The position numbers and the translations under genes were made by a program. A DNA stretch of 64,000 nucleotides, taken from positions 217,787-281,786 of the forward strand of contig NZ_JAKGUE010000002.1 in the NCBI RefSeq assembly GCF_021568795.1, written 5' to 3'. The DNA is from Dethiosulfovibrio faecalis (GTDB lineage Bacteria > Synergistota > Synergistia > Synergistales > Dethiosulfovibrionaceae). Positions 16,041 to 25,890 of the stretch are shown piece by piece. Position 1 is the stretch's first letter; every line of letters starts with the position of its first letter. The notes under the pieces were generated by a model. The model had not been told where the DNA came from, did no database searches, and saw nothing but the letters and a program-made list of their open reading frames with translations.

Positions 16041-17987
16041 ATGGGAATGTCCATCGCTCAGAAGATCGTCAAAGCCCATTTGGTTGAGGGCGATATGACT
16101 CCTGGAGAGAGGGTCGGCATAAGGATAGATCATACCCTTACTCAGGATGCCACGGGGACCATGGCCTATCTAGAGTTCGAGGCCATGGGTGTGGATAAGG
16201 TAAGGACCGAACTTTCGATCAGCTACGTCGACCACAATATGATTCAGGGGGATTTCAGAAATCCCGACGATCATCGGTATCTTCAGGATGTGGCGGCCAA
16301 ACACGGCATAATATTTTCACCTCCCGGCAACGGAATCTGTCATCAATTGAATGTCGAACGTTTTGCCCGTCCTGGCAAGACGTTGTTGGGGAGCGATTCT
16401 CACACCCCCACCTCCAGTGGAGTGGGGATGTTGGCCATAGGAGCCGGGGGTTTGGACGTGGCCATGGCCATGGCGGGAGAGCCTTTCTATACGCCGATGC
16501 CCAGGATATTGGGAGTAAGGCTTATGGGGAAACTTCAGCCCTTCGTCTCCGCCAAAGATGTCGTATTGGAGGTTCTGCGCCATACGGGGGTTAAAGGTGG
16601 AGTCGGAAAGGTAATAGAGTATTTCGGTCCAGGTGTAGAGAGCCTTTCCGTGCCGGACAGGGCCACTATAACGAACATGGGTGCTGAGACTGGGGCGACC
16701 AGTTCTTTGTTTCCCAGTGACGACGCAACCCGTCGGTGGCTTCGTGCACAGGGACGAGAGGCTGAATGGATAGAGCTCAAGCCCGACGAAGACGTGGTCT
16801 ACGATGAGGTGATAGATATAAATCTCTCCGAACTGGAGCCCATGATAGCTCAGCCCTTTCAGCCGGGGAACGTAGTCAAGGTTTCGGAGATCGAGGGAAT
16901 GAAGATAGATCAGGTGATGTTCGGGTCATGTACTAATTCCTCGCTGAGGGACCTTATGGCGATAGGGCATCTCCTCGACGGCCAGAAGGTAAGCTCCTTT
17001 GTCGACGCCGGTATCTCTCCCGGAAGCAGGCAGGTCTTCATGGAAGCCACGGATAGACGTTCGATAGGGAAGATGATCTCGGCGGGGGTGCGCATACTTG
17101 AGGTAAGCTGCGGAGCCTGTATCGGAATGGGTTTTGCTCCCAATACCGACGGGGTCTCCCTCAGGACCATAAACCGCAATTTCCTTGGTCGCTGTGGTCA
17201 CAAGAGCGGGAAGGTCTATCTCGTCAGTCCGGAGGTCGCAGCTGTCTCCGCCGTTACAGGAGTCCTCACAGATCCCCGTAAATTCGCCGACAAGGTCGGA
17301 ATCGATCCCTTTCATTTCGAGCTTCCCGAAAATCTTGTCATAGACGACAGCCGTTTCATCGCACCTTCCATAGAGCCGGAAAAAATAGAGATACGCCGAG
17401 GTCCCAACATAAAACCCCTTCCCGATATGGCTCCGATGGGGGATGTCACAGAGGGAGAGGTCCTTCTCAAGACCGGAGACGACATAACCACCGATCACAT
17501 AATGCCCGCCGGAGCCAAGATACTTCCCCTTCGTTCCAACATACCGGAGATATCAAAACATGTTTTCGAGGTCTTGGACGAGACCTTCCCTCAGAGGTCT
17601 CTGGACGCCGGTGGAGGATTCATCCTGGGAGGATCGAACTACGGACAGGGCTCCAGCAGGGAACACGCAGCCATAGCTCCCAGGTATCTGGGGATTCGGG
17701 CCGTCATAGTAAAAAGTTTCGCCAGAATCCATCTGGCGAATTTGGTCAATTTCGGCATCCTTCCTCTGACGTTCGTGAAGGAGGGCGACTACGACCGAAT
17801 CGATCAGGGGGACAGGCTTTCCATCGATACTAAAAACCTGAAGGCCGGCGATACCTTCCTTCTCAAGGACGAGACTAAAGGCATCGAGATACCTTGCGTA
17901 ACCCCCGTCGATCAGGACGATCTGGATATCATAAAGTCAGGCAGCAAGCTCAATTTTGTTAAGGATAGAAGCCCCGAAAGGGCTTAA
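16041..17987 (+). CDS. Aconitate hydratase
   Basis: 648-aa aconitase of the short bacterial type related to the mitochondrial enzyme, interconverting citrate and isocitrate with a [4Fe-4S] cluster. Cluster ligands are visible in [10 protein letters not shown] and [34 protein letters not shown] and the C-terminal swivel-domain [15 protein letters not shown] are conserved active-site segments. ATG 16041 follows AGAGGAGGG. First gene after the cobalamin riboswitch; isocitrate dehydrogenase follows 40 bases later, so both should share the B12-controlled transcript. Confidence 0.95.
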   Translation: MGMSIAQKIVKAHLVEGDMTPGERVGIRIDHTLTQDATGTMAYLEFEAMGVDKVRTELSISYVDHNMIQGDFRNPDDHRYLQDVAAKHGIIFSPPGNGICHQLNVERFARPGKTLLGSDSHTPTSSGVGMLAIGAGGLDVAMAMAGEPFYTPMPRILGVRLMGKLQPFVSAKDVVLEVLRHTGVKGGVGKVIEYFGPGVESLSVPDRATITNMGAETGATSSLFPSDDATRRWLRAQGREAEWIELKPDEDVVYDEVIDINLSELEPMIAQPFQPGNVVKVSEIEGMKIDQVMFGSCTNSSLRDLMAIGHLLDGQKVSSFVDAGISPGSRQVFMEATDRRSIGKMISAGVRILEVSCGACIGMGFAPNTDGVSLRTINRNFLGRCGHKSGKVYLVSPEVAAVSAVTGVLTDPRKFADKVGIDPFHFELPENLVIDDSRFIAPSIEPEKIEIRRGPNIKPLPDMAPMGDVTEGEVLLKTGDDITTDHIMPAGAKILPLRSNIPEISKHVFEVLDETFPQRSLDAGGGFILGGSNYGQGSSREHAAIAPRYLGIRAVIVKSFARIHLANLVNFGILPLTFVKEGDYDRIDQGDRLSIDTKNLKAGDTFLLKDETKGIEIPCVTPVDQDDLDIIKSGSKLNFVKDRSPERA

Positions 17988-18027
17988 ACGACGAGAAATA
18001 TATAAATTCATTGGGAGGTCATCTTAT

Positions 18028-19287
18028 ATGAGCAAGTTCTCCGATCTCGATCTGACGAAATACGAAGCTCCGACCCATGGCGACAGAATAGTCAAGAAGG
18101 ACGGCAAGTTCGTCGTTCCCGATAATCCGGTGGTCCCTTTCGTGGAGGGAGATGGAATCGGACCGGATATAACCTCTGCTATGCGTAAAGTGGTCGACTC
18201 GGCGGTAGAAAAGGCTTATCAGGGGAAAAGAAAGATCGCCTGGTGGGAGATCTTCGCCGGACAGAAGGCGATGGATAAGTTTGGAGAAGCCATACCGGAG
18301 GATTCCTTCGCCGCTTTGCGTTATTTCGGCATAGGCATAAAAGGACCTCTGACGACTCCCGTCGGAGGCGGTTTCCGCAGTCTCAACGTGGCCTTTCGTC
18401 AGATTCTGGACCTTTATGCCTGCGTACGCCCTGTAAGATGGTTCGATGGCGTTCCGGCCCCGCTGAAATCGCCGCAGGACGTCGATATGGTTATATTCCG
18501 TGAGAACACGGAAGACCTCTACGCCGGAATAGAGTGGGAGGAAGGCACGAAGGAATGCAGGAAGGTGTACGATTTTCTCACCAAAGAGATGGGAAAGAAG
18601 ATCAGAGAGGATTCCGGAATAGGTATCAAACCCATCTCAATCACCGGAACCAAGAGACTTGTGAGGATGGCCCTTCAATATGCGGTGGATCACGGTCGTC
18701 GCACCGTTACCCTTGTCCATAAGGGCAACATAATGAAGTTCACCGAGGGAGGCTTTCTCAAGTGGGGGTACGAGGTGGCGACCCAGGAATTCAGGGATGT
18801 CATCGTAACTGAGAAGGAGCTTTGGGACGAGCACGACGGGAAACTTCCCGAGGGCAAAGTGCTGGTGAACGACAGGATCGCCGATGCCATGTTCCAGCAG
18901 ATTCTTCTGAGACCTTCCGAATACGACGTGCTGGCCACCGCTAACCTCAACGGAGACTACATATCCGATGCTCTTGCCGCCTCCGTGGGAGGGTTGGGCT
19001 TGGCTCCCGGGGCTAACATGAACGACGAGGTCGCCTTCTTCGAAGCTACCCACGGAACCGCTCCGAAATATGCCGGAATGGACAAGGTAAATCCCGGGTC
19101 CATAATACTTTCCGCCGTTCTGATGTTGGAGCATATGGGGTGGCAGGAGGCAGCCGATCTGATAGTCAAGGGAATAGAGGACACAATCAAAGAAGGTACG
19201 GTAACCTATGATCTGGCTCGTCAGAGAGAGGGAGCCAGAGAGGTAAGTTGTTCCCGTTTCGGGCAGGCTATCTGCGATAACATGTAA
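18028..19287 (+). CDS. icd: Isocitrate dehydrogenase
   Basis: 419-aa isocitrate dehydrogenase, most like the NADP-dependent prokaryotic type, interconverting isocitrate and 2-oxoglutarate. [45 protein letters not shown] (substrate-binding SxNxxxR region), [17 protein letters not shown] and [13 protein letters not shown] are hallmark motifs. ATG 18028 follows TGGGAGGTC. With citrate lyase downstream, the enzyme could run reductively, turning 2-oxoglutarate towards citrate. Cofactor preference is not certain from sequence alone. Confidence 0.94.
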   Translation: MSKFSDLDLTKYEAPTHGDRIVKKDGKFVVPDNPVVPFVEGDGIGPDITSAMRKVVDSAVEKAYQGKRKIAWWEIFAGQKAMDKFGEAIPEDSFAALRYFGIGIKGPLTTPVGGGFRSLNVAFRQILDLYACVRPVRWFDGVPAPLKSPQDVDMVIFRENTEDLYAGIEWEEGTKECRKVYDFLTKEMGKKIREDSGIGIKPISITGTKRLVRMALQYAVDHGRRTVTLVHKGNIMKFTEGGFLKWGYEVATQEFRDVIVTEKELWDEHDGKLPEGKVLVNDRIADAMFQQILLRPSEYDVLATANLNGDYISDALAASVGGLGLAPGANMNDEVAFFEATHGTAPKYAGMDKVNPGSIILSAVLMLEHMGWQEAADLIVKGIEDTIKEGTVTYDLARQREGAREVSCSRFGQAICDNM

Positions 19288-19304
19288 AATTCGTTTTTGA
19301 TCGT

Positions 19305-19336
19305 GGAATCCCTTCCGTTCAGACGGAGGGGATTCC
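19305..19336 (+). terminator. Hairpin between icd and citD
   Basis: GGAATCCCTTCCG/ CGGAGGGGATTCC type stem with a 4-6 nt loop, followed by GTCCTTTTATCG. The weak T run suggests partial termination or an RNA processing site, not a full stop. Confidence 0.55.
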
Positions 19337-19371
19337 GTCCTTTTATCGTTATAAAGCCGGAGGTGTTTTGT

Positions 19372-19629
19372 ATGTCGTGTAAACTTGGACAGGCCGGTTC
19401 TCTGGAATCGTCGGATTGTCTCGTTACTGTCAGTCCGGCCGATTCCTATGAATTGGAATGCGTTGGTCCCAACGTTTCCCTTTTCGGCGATCGGACCGCC
19501 AGGGTGGTGGAGGAAATTATCCATCGGTTCGGTAACTCGAAGGTCAGGATTATGATACAGGATCAGGGAGCCCTGGAGGTAACCCTCAGAGCTCGCCTTG
19601 AAACGGCCCTCGACAGGTTTTTCAGGTGA
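19372..19629 (+). CDS. citD: Citrate lyase acyl carrier protein (gamma)
   Basis: 85-aa acyl carrier subunit of citrate lyase that carries the phosphoribosyl-dephospho-CoA arm. QAGSLESSDCLVTVSP places the prosthetic-group serine near residue 10-14, and the ending VTLRARLETALDRFF is typical. ATG 19372 follows CCGGAGGTG. citE starts 10 bases after the stop. Confidence 0.92.
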   Translation: MSCKLGQAGSLESSDCLVTVSPADSYELECVGPNVSLFGDRTARVVEEIIHRFGNSKVRIMIQDQGALEVTLRARLETALDRFFR

Positions 19630-19639
19630 GGTGATCGAG

Positions 19640-20530
19640 ATGGTTAAAGCACAACGTTCCTGTCTGTATATTCCTGGGAACAATCCCGGCATGATCCAGC
19701 ACGCCCCTATCTTCGGGGCTGACAGCGTTCTTCTCGATCTGGAAGATGCCGTGGCCGTGTCAGAAAAGGACGCCGCCCGCAGGCTGGTCAGCGGTTTCAT
19801 TTCGACCCTGGATTTCGGGGACGTGATGGTGACCGTGAGGGTGAACGGAGCTGATACGGAATTTTTTCAGGACGATCTGAGGGCTATCGTACCCTGTGGC
19901 CCCGACGCTGTAAGGATTCCCAAATGTTCGTCTCCCGACGACGTTCTCATGGCCGACGAAGCGATAGGTCTGATAGAGGATGGGACGGGGATGGACAGAG
20001 GAACTGTAAAGATTCATGCCATGTTGGAGACCGCGGTAGGAGTTCAAAATGCCTCCTCGATCGCAAATTGTTGCGAAAGGGTGACGGCTCTAACCCTCGG
20101 AGGTCAGGATCTGACCGCCGATATGGGAGTTCGGAAGACCAGAGAAGGATGGGAGCTTTTTGCAGCAAGAACCCAGGTGGCTCTTGCCGCACATGCGGCC
20201 GGCATCGACTGTTTCGACACCGTGTGGGCCGATGTCAACGATAACGACGGATTGTTGGAGGAGACCCGGAAGGTGGTTGGACTTGGTTTTACCGGAAAGG
20301 CCGCTATACATCCTGGACAGGTCAAATGGATACATAAGGCATTCGTGCCAGAAGAGAAGGAGATTCGAAAGGCCATCAAGGTGGTTAGAGCGGCGGAGGC
20401 CGCCGAAAGGGAAGGCAAGGGAGTCGTAGCGGTCGACGGAAAAATGGTCGACGCTCCGGTCGTGAAGAGGGCGAGACACATTCTTGATATGGCTAGACTC
20501 TCCGGTATGGAAGAGGAGGACCTGAGATGA
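19640..20530 (+). CDS. citE: Citrate lyase beta subunit (citryl-ACP lyase)
   Basis: 296-aa CitE, a TIM-barrel lyase that splits citryl-ACP to oxaloacetate and acetyl-ACP. RSCLYIPGNNPGMIQHAPIFGADSVLLDLEDAV at the start and GKAAIHPGQVKWIHKAF are family signatures; LGGQDLTADMG holds acidic metal ligands. ATG 19640 is preferred to an earlier in-frame start inside citD. The stop overlaps the citF start by 4 bases, suggesting translational coupling. Confidence 0.94.
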   Translation: MVKAQRSCLYIPGNNPGMIQHAPIFGADSVLLDLEDAVAVSEKDAARRLVSGFISTLDFGDVMVTVRVNGADTEFFQDDLRAIVPCGPDAVRIPKCSSPDDVLMADEAIGLIEDGTGMDRGTVKIHAMLETAVGVQNASSIANCCERVTALTLGGQDLTADMGVRKTREGWELFAARTQVALAAHAAGIDCFDTVWADVNDNDGLLEETRKVVGLGFTGKAAIHPGQVKWIHKAFVPEEKEIRKAIKVVRAAEAAEREGKGVVAVDGKMVDAPVVKRARHILDMARLSGMEEEDLR

Positions 20531-22089
20531 ACATGATCCGTAATTCTTTAGGCCGTGACGTTCCTCGTGAGGTTTCAGGTCTCGGGATTATGGCCCCTTT
20601 TCAGGGGGCGTGGGCCAGGGTGGACTCGGGTTACGAGGAGGAACGGAGAGGAGCGCCTCTTAAGGGTTTTCCCCCGGTAGGTAGCAAGGTCAAGGATGAC
20701 ATGAAAAAGGTTATAGAGGCCTCCGGCCTCGAAGACGGCATGACCGTATCCTTCCATCATCACCTACGTAACGGCGACGCCGTGTTGCCCGCCGTTATGG
20801 CGGCGATAGAGGAGATGGGGATCAAGGATCTTGCCATAGCTTCGAGTTCGCTCACTGCCGCACATGATTGCGTAGCCGATTACGTCCGCAAGGGTGTGGT
20901 AACCAGGATATTTACATCCGGCGCCAGGGGAGAGGTCGGAAAATGCATATCCGCAGGTGAGTTGGATATCCCGGTTGTGATACGTAGCCATGGAGGAAGG
21001 GCACGCGCAATAGAGGAGGGAAGCATCTCTATCGACGTAGCCTTTCTGGGGGCGCCTGCATGTGATAGATACGGCAATATGACCGGTGCTATTGGCCAAT
21101 CCGGCTGCGGTTCCCTGGGATATGCCAAGATCGATGCGGCGTACGCTCGTCACGTGGTGGCGGTCACCGACAATCTGGTCGATGCGCCTCTGACGCACGT
21201 GTCCATACCGCAGTATCTGGTGGATCAGGTTCTCCTTGTGGAGAGTCTCGGCGATCCGAGCAAGATAGCCTCCGGTGCCGCTAGAATAACCAGAAGTCCT
21301 GTGGATCTGAAGGTGGCGGAAAACGCCTACGAGTTGGTGCTGGCGTCGGGGCTCCTTCGCCCCGGGGTCTCTTTTCAGGTAGGAGCCGGCGGAGCGAGTC
21401 TGGCGGTGGCTGCTTTTGTCAGAGACTATATGAGAGAGAAGAAGATAAAGGGCAGCTGGGGATGCGGTGGCATCACCGGCTATATGGTCTCCATGCTGGA
21501 AGAAGGTCTTTTCGATGGCCTGTTCGACGTCCAGAGCTTCGACGCCGCCGTAAGAGACTCGCTTTTCAAAAACCCGAGACACGTTGAGATAGACGCTTCG
21601 TGGTATGCCAATCCCTTCAACAAGGGATGCGTGGTGAACGATCTGGACGTGGTGGTACTGGCGGCTCTCGACGTGGATACGGATTTCAACGTGAACGTGA
21701 TGACCGGAAACAACGGAGAGCTTAGGGGAGCATCGGGAGGGCATTGCGATACCGCCGCCGGTGCTAAACTTACCGTTGTCGTGGCTCCATCTTTCCGAGG
21801 GGGAATTCCCACCATAAAGGACGAAGTACAGACCGTGGTGACCCCCGGCGAGACGGTCGACGCAGTGGTGACAGAGAGGGGAATATGCATAAATCCTCGC
21901 AGAAAAGACCTGTTGGAGGCTGCCCGCAGGGCCCGGTTGAACGTGAAGGATATTCACGATCTCAAGACGGAGGTCGAGAAAATGACCGGAATTCCGTCGA
22001 AACCGGATTTCGACCGGTCAAAGGTCGTAGCCCTTGTGGAGTACAGGGACGGCACGATTATAGACAGCATTTATAAGTTGCGTAGTTAA
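20527..22089 (+). CDS. citF: Citrate lyase alpha subunit (citrate:acetyl-ACP transferase)
   Basis: 520-aa CitF, which exchanges the acetyl group on CitD for citrate. It starts MNMIRNSLGRDVPREVSGLG and contains TVSFHHHLRNGDAVLPAVM, SHGGRARAIEEG and LRGASGGHCDTAAGAKLTVVVAP, all typical. Completes the three structural subunits. The activation genes citC (ligase), citX and citG are not in this window. A strong terminator follows. Confidence 0.95.
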   Translation: MNMIRNSLGRDVPREVSGLGIMAPFQGAWARVDSGYEEERRGAPLKGFPPVGSKVKDDMKKVIEASGLEDGMTVSFHHHLRNGDAVLPAVMAAIEEMGIKDLAIASSSLTAAHDCVADYVRKGVVTRIFTSGARGEVGKCISAGELDIPVVIRSHGGRARAIEEGSISIDVAFLGAPACDRYGNMTGAIGQSGCGSLGYAKIDAAYARHVVAVTDNLVDAPLTHVSIPQYLVDQVLLVESLGDPSKIASGAARITRSPVDLKVAENAYELVLASGLLRPGVSFQVGAGGASLAVAAFVRDYMREKKIKGSWGCGGITGYMVSMLEEGLFDGLFDVQSFDAAVRDSLFKNPRHVEIDASWYANPFNKGCVVNDLDVVVLAALDVDTDFNVNVMTGNNGELRGASGGHCDTAAGAKLTVVVAPSFRGGIPTIKDEVQTVVTPGETVDAVVTERGICINPRRKDLLEAARRARLNVKDIHDLKTEVEKMTGIPSKPDFDRSKVVALVEYRDGTIIDSIYKLRS

Positions 22090-22108
22090 AGTACGCAGTT
22101 AAAAATAG

Positions 22109-22144
22109 AAAAGGCAGGTCGGAAATTTTTCCGACCTGCCTTTT
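22109..22144 (+). terminator. Intrinsic terminator of the acn-icd-cit transcript
   Basis: AAAAGGCAGGTCGGAAA/TTTCCGACCTGCC stem followed by TTTT, 20 bases after the citF stop. Confidence 0.88.
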
Positions 22145-22151
22145 GATTACA

Positions 22152-22227
22152 TGGCAGTCCCTAGGGGGTTCGAACCCCTGTTACCGGGCTGAGAACCCGG
22201 CGTCCTAGACCACTAGACGAAGGGACC
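22152..22227 (-). tRNA. tRNA-Glu (CTC anticodon)
   Basis: 76-nt cloverleaf on the minus strand. The 7-bp acceptor GGTCCCT/AGGGACT includes one G-T pair. The anticodon stem CCGGG/CCCGG encloses TTCTCAG, giving anticodon CTC. The T arm is AGGGGTTCGAACCCCT, and G73 and the encoded CCA follow (22152-22154). Confidence 0.95.
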
Positions 22228-22276
22228 GTGCTTGGACGAAGAGTATTCTATAACAGGTTTTGCCCTTTTGCAACGG

Positions 22277-23074
22277 CTATTTTTCTATCTCAAAGGTGAG
22301 GGTGGCTACCAGAATTACCTCGTCACAGATCGATTTGTCCTCGTTTTCTATGATGTGGGTGACCTCGCTGAACCAGTAGCCGTCTTTTAGGGTCACGATG
22401 TCGATTCTTCCCTTGAGATCGCAGCGTCCTACGAAGGCCTTGTGCTCCTTGTTGCTGGAAAATCCATCGAAGGTTGCCTCCAGCTTGGCCAGTTTGAGGG
22501 GCTTGCCGTCGAGAAGGACCTGAACGGGGAATGTCTCTCCGGCATGGATCTTCGCCGGGTTCTTAAGCGGAACGATCTCGAGCCTGTGGCCGAGGGGCTT
22601 GGTTATAAGGCTCTCGTCCTGAGATCCGTTCACGTTGAGGATAGTTTTGGCGTACATAATGGCTTCCTCGGCGTGAACCGCGTCGGGACGCTGTTTTCTG
22701 TTGGTCTGGGTCCAGGTTCCGTCGGGGCCTTTCGACCAATAGGTGGGTTTATATGTTCCGGCCACGACGTAGCTGCCTTTGTCCAGCTTTTTCTCCACCG
22801 TATAGGAGAAGTTTTCTCCGGATTGAACCATGTCCACGTTGCCTTCAGGAGTTACGAGATAGAGAGGGTTGAACAGATGAGTTCTTCCTTCCGGGATAGT
22901 CTCGGGGTTAGGGAAGTCGTGGCCGTAGCCGATATCCGCTTTGATCGTGCTTCCCTCGGGGTTATGGGCGTTTACCCAGAAATCGTGAGCCTGAGCGCCA
23001 GTCGCCGCCGTGGCGACGCAGATGGCAGCTGCCATAAAAACGGAGTAGATCTTTTTCTTCTCGAAGCAGAACAT
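22277..23074 (-). CDS. DUF4198 domain-containing exported protein
   Basis: 265-aa predicted exported protein. A signal peptide is visible (KKKIYSVFMAAAICVATAATGAQA, cleavage about residue 29) followed by the AHDFWVNAH motif that opens mature DUF4198 proteins. The rest is beta-rich with IHAGETFPVQVLLDGKPL, a carboxypeptidase-regulatory/Ig-like segment. The family includes proteins linked to nickel or cobalt uptake, but no metal transporter lies nearby, so the role is unknown. ATG 23074 follows GGGAGG. Monocistronic; the promoter was not clear in the 158-base upstream gap. Confidence 0.8.
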   Translation of the reverse strand: MFCFEKKKIYSVFMAAAICVATAATGAQAHDFWVNAHNPEGSTIKADIGYGHDFPNPETIPEGRTHLFNPLYLVTPEGNVDMVQSGENFSYTVEKKLDKGSYVVAGTYKPTYWSKGPDGTWTQTNRKQRPDAVHAEEAIMYAKTILNVNGSQDESLITKPLGHRLEIVPLKNPAKIHAGETFPVQVLLDGKPLKLAKLEATFDGFSSNKEHKAFVGRCDLKGRIDIVTLKDGYWFSEVTHIIENEDKSICDEVILVATLTFEIEK

Positions 23075-23232
23075 TTTATATCCTCCCTATTTTAAAGTGT
23101 CAATTTTTGACGACATAAGCTTTTTGGTAATCAAAGTTCACCTCCCTTGCAGCTTAGTCGTTCCATTCAGTTCGAATACACTAACTTAGGTAGCATAATT
23201 TGTAAAGGAGGTGCTTTAGCGATATCCCATCG

Positions 23233-23274
23233 AAAAAGCAGGGACTCCGATTTTAATCGGAGTCCCTGCTTTTT
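23233..23274. terminator. Bidirectional terminator downstream of the M20 genes
   Basis: AAAAAGCAGGGACTCCGATT paired with AATCGGAGTCCCTGCTTTTT, a near-perfect 20-bp inverted repeat flanked by A and T runs, just after the amidohydrolase stop on the minus strand. Confidence 0.88.
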
Positions 23275-23279
23275 GTGAT

Positions 23280-24560
23280 TTAAAAAATATTTAGTTTAAG
23301 GATCAGTTTTTCCAGAAGCTCCAGACCTATGGGCAGAGCCTTCTCGTCGAAGTCGAATCGATCGTTATGGTGTCCTGCGGCGGTGGTCGCTCCCAGTCCG
23401 ATATACGTGGCCAGACCTCCCTTGCTTTGCACCCTCTGCATCATCCAGCAGGCGTCGTCGCTTCCGGCCATCCTGCGGAATCTCTCGGCTGAGGATACGC
23501 CGGGGACGCTTTCAGCCGCTTGGACCACCAGATCGGCCAGTTCCGGGTCGCTTTCCGCTACTATGGATTCTCCCCGTTTTGCTATGGAAATACCTACGTC
23601 GTACATGGTGGCCGCTCCGGAGAGGACTTCCATCGCTCTGTCGTAGACGTAGTTTGCTATGTCATTGGTCTCTCCTCTGGTCTCTATCTTCATGTGAGCT
23701 TTGGGAGGTACTACGTTTCTTCCCTCTCCGGCGTTGAGGACTCCTACGTTGAGCCTGGTTATCCCTCCCGAGTGGGGAGCTATGGCATGGAGGTTCAGAG
23801 CCGCTGTCGCCGCCGCGAGGAGCGCGTTTTTCCCCTTCTCCGGCTCTCCTCCTGCGTGGCCCCCGGAGCCGGTGTAGTCCACGTCGAATTTGGTGGTGCA
23901 GAGGAACCCTTTTACCCCTCCGAAGATCGTTCCCGTTGGCTGGCCAAGTCCCAGATGGAGGGCCACGAATCGGTCCACGTCGTCCAGAAGTCCCGATTGG
24001 GTCATGGCGTACCCTCCTCGGACTCCTTCCTCTGCCGGCTGGAAGAGCAGCCGTATCTTGCCCGAAAGATTTTCCCTCTGGGCGGTCAGGGTTTCGGCCA
24101 AGGCCAGTCCGAGGGCTGTGTGTCCGTCGTGTCCGCAGGCGTGCATCCATCCGGGGTTTTGGGATCGGAAGTTCTCCTGGACCGGAAGATGATCCGATGC
24201 GGAGGACTCGTCGGTGTCGACGCAGTCTATGTCGAATCTCAGGGCGGTGGTGGGGCCCGGGCGCCCTGTGTTCAGCTCCGCGCTCAGGCCGGTGTATCCT
24301 CCGGTCCTCTTCACCATGGACGGATCGGCTCCCTGAGATATCGCCCGTTCCATCTCGGCCTCGGGGTCTATGGTTCTTCCCATGACCGTTTCTGGGTCAA
24401 TGAAGTCTCCTCCGAATTGGATTTCCCAGCCGAGGGATTCCATCACAGTGGCGACGGCGGCGGTCGTCCTGAACTCGGCCCATCCCGTCTCCGGATAGCG
24501 ATGGAAGTCCCTGCGCCTTTCGATCATACGGGAGAGGATCTCTTTTTTAGCCGTTGTCAT
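23280..24560 (-). CDS. M20 amidohydrolase, AbgA-like
   Basis: 426-aa zinc metallo-amidohydrolase of peptidase family M20D, most like the A subunit of p-aminobenzoyl-glutamate hydrolase. RRDFHRYPETGWAEFRT, HACGHDGHTALGLALAETL, LLFQPAEEGVRGG and GHHNDRFDF supply the metal ligands and catalytic Glu. It would hydrolyse an N-acyl amino acid or dipeptide in the cytoplasm. It overlaps the upstream M20 gene by 4 bases (ATGA), so the two are translationally coupled and may act together. Confidence 0.88.
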   Translation of the reverse strand: MTTAKKEILSRMIERRRDFHRYPETGWAEFRTTAAVATVMESLGWEIQFGGDFIDPETVMGRTIDPEAEMERAISQGADPSMVKRTGGYTGLSAELNTGRPGPTTALRFDIDCVDTDESSASDHLPVQENFRSQNPGWMHACGHDGHTALGLALAETLTAQRENLSGKIRLLFQPAEEGVRGGYAMTQSGLLDDVDRFVALHLGLGQPTGTIFGGVKGFLCTTKFDVDYTGSGGHAGGEPEKGKNALLAAATAALNLHAIAPHSGGITRLNVGVLNAGEGRNVVPPKAHMKIETRGETNDIANYVYDRAMEVLSGAATMYDVGISIAKRGESIVAESDPELADLVVQAAESVPGVSSAERFRRMAGSDDACWMMQRVQSKGGLATYIGLGATTAAGHHNDRFDFDEKALPIGLELLEKLILKLNIF

Positions 24561-25780
24561 TTTATGTCCTCCAAAGGCGCCTCCAAGAGGTCAACGGCGC
24601 TCTGTACCAGATAGCTTACCCCCAAGGGAAAGCTCTTCGGGTCGGGCAAAAATTTATCGTTGTGCAGTGCCGGCATGTCTTCCGGGGAAACTCCCTCGGG
24701 GCGGCATCCGAGCCAGGCGAAGGTAGCTGGGGTCTTCAACGTATAGAAGGCGAAGTCCTCGCCTCCGGGAGGAACCGGCAGAGGGGGCAGCACGCCGTCT
24801 TCGGGGAGGATCTTCCCCGCCGCGTTTCTGCATATCTCGACTATCTCAGGGTGATTAATGGTGGAGGGGTAGCCCTTCTGGTAGTCGATCTCCACCTCTG
24901 CTCCCATAGCCTTTGCCGCATGGGTGGCGGTTCTCTCTATCCATTGAGGTAGCTTTTCGTGAATCTCCTTATTGAAGCATCTCACCGTGCCGTCGTAGTC
25001 CACCCTGCTGGGCACTATGTTATAGCGGTCCCCTCCGTGGACAGTCCCCAGGGTTATGACAGCCGCCTCGTGAGGGTTTACGTTTCTGGAGACTATGGTC
25101 TGTAGCGCCATGACGACCGATGATCCTGCGACTATGGCGTCCACTCCCTGGTTGGGCATGGATCCGTGGCAGGATTTGCCCGTCACGGTCAGTTTGAGGT
25201 GATCGGACGAGGCCGATACCGCTCCGGACTGTATTCCCATCGTGCCGGTCGCCAGGGTCGGCCATACGTGAATGCCTATTATTGCGTTGACCTTGGGGTT
25301 TTCGAGAGCTCCATCCTCTATCATTCCCTGAGCCCCTCCTCGAGGAGTCATCTCCTCGGCGGGCTGGAACACGAATTTAACCGCTCCCGCCATATCGTCC
25401 TTCATGGAGCAGAGCACTTCCGCCGCGGTCAGGAGCATGGCGGTGTGGGAGTCGTGTCCGCAGGCGTGCATGATCCCAGGGTTTTCGGAGGCGAAGGGGG
25501 CTCCCGTCTCCTCCTGAATGTTCAAGGCGTCTATGTCTGCCCTGAGAGCCACCACCGGTCCGGGACGGTTGCCCTTTAGGAGGGCGGTTAGACCGTGTCC
25601 CCCAACTCCTTTTTTGATCTCGTCCATTGGCAGTTTCTCGAGTATCTGGGCTATGTATGCCGCAGTTTTTTCCTCCTGGTAGCTGAGTTCAGGGTGACGG
25701 TGTATGTGGCGGTAATGGTCCATGCAGCGTTCTCTTGTGGCCTCGATCAGTTCCTTTATCCTATCTGTAGTCGATTTCAT
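24557..25780 (-). CDS. M20 amidohydrolase (N-acyl amino acid hydrolase type)
   Basis: 407-aa M20D amidohydrolase of the hippurate/N-acyl-L-amino-acid hydrolase type. YRHIHRHPELSYQEEKTAAYIA, MHACGHDSHTAMLLTAAEVL (metal ligands His, Asp), FVFQPAEEMTPRGGAQGM (catalytic Glu) and a C-terminal LHNDKF give the active site. Likely releases free amino acids from acylated or dipeptide substrates for fermentation. ATG 25780 follows AAAGGAGGG. A strong terminator separates it from grdD. Confidence 0.9.
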   Translation of the reverse strand: MKSTTDRIKELIEATRERCMDHYRHIHRHPELSYQEEKTAAYIAQILEKLPMDEIKKGVGGHGLTALLKGNRPGPVVALRADIDALNIQEETGAPFASENPGIMHACGHDSHTAMLLTAAEVLCSMKDDMAGAVKFVFQPAEEMTPRGGAQGMIEDGALENPKVNAIIGIHVWPTLATGTMGIQSGAVSASSDHLKLTVTGKSCHGSMPNQGVDAIVAGSSVVMALQTIVSRNVNPHEAAVITLGTVHGGDRYNIVPSRVDYDGTVRCFNKEIHEKLPQWIERTATHAAKAMGAEVEIDYQKGYPSTINHPEIVEICRNAAGKILPEDGVLPPLPVPPGGEDFAFYTLKTPATFAWLGCRPEGVSPEDMPALHNDKFLPDPKSFPLGVSYLVQSAVDLLEAPLEDIK

Positions 25781-25846
25781 ATGAGTTCCCTCCTTTGATC
25801 CTTGCCTTCGTCACTATATCACAGTATCGACAGGGGGTTCCATACA

Positions 25847-25875
25847 AAAAGGGCCTCCTCAGGAGGCCCTTTTTG
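25847..25875 (-). terminator. Intrinsic terminator after grdD
   Basis: A near-perfect palindrome AAAAAGGGCCTCC.../...GGAGGCCCTTTTT lies 16 bases after the grdD stop on the minus strand, with a T run on both strands. Confidence 0.9.
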
Positions 25876-25890
25876 TCTTTTTTGGAGCGT

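Noticed and set aside
23204-23212. AAAGGAGGT on the plus strand
   Set aside because: Strong Shine-Dalgarno-like sequence but no ATG, GTG or TTG at proper distance; a terminator follows at once.
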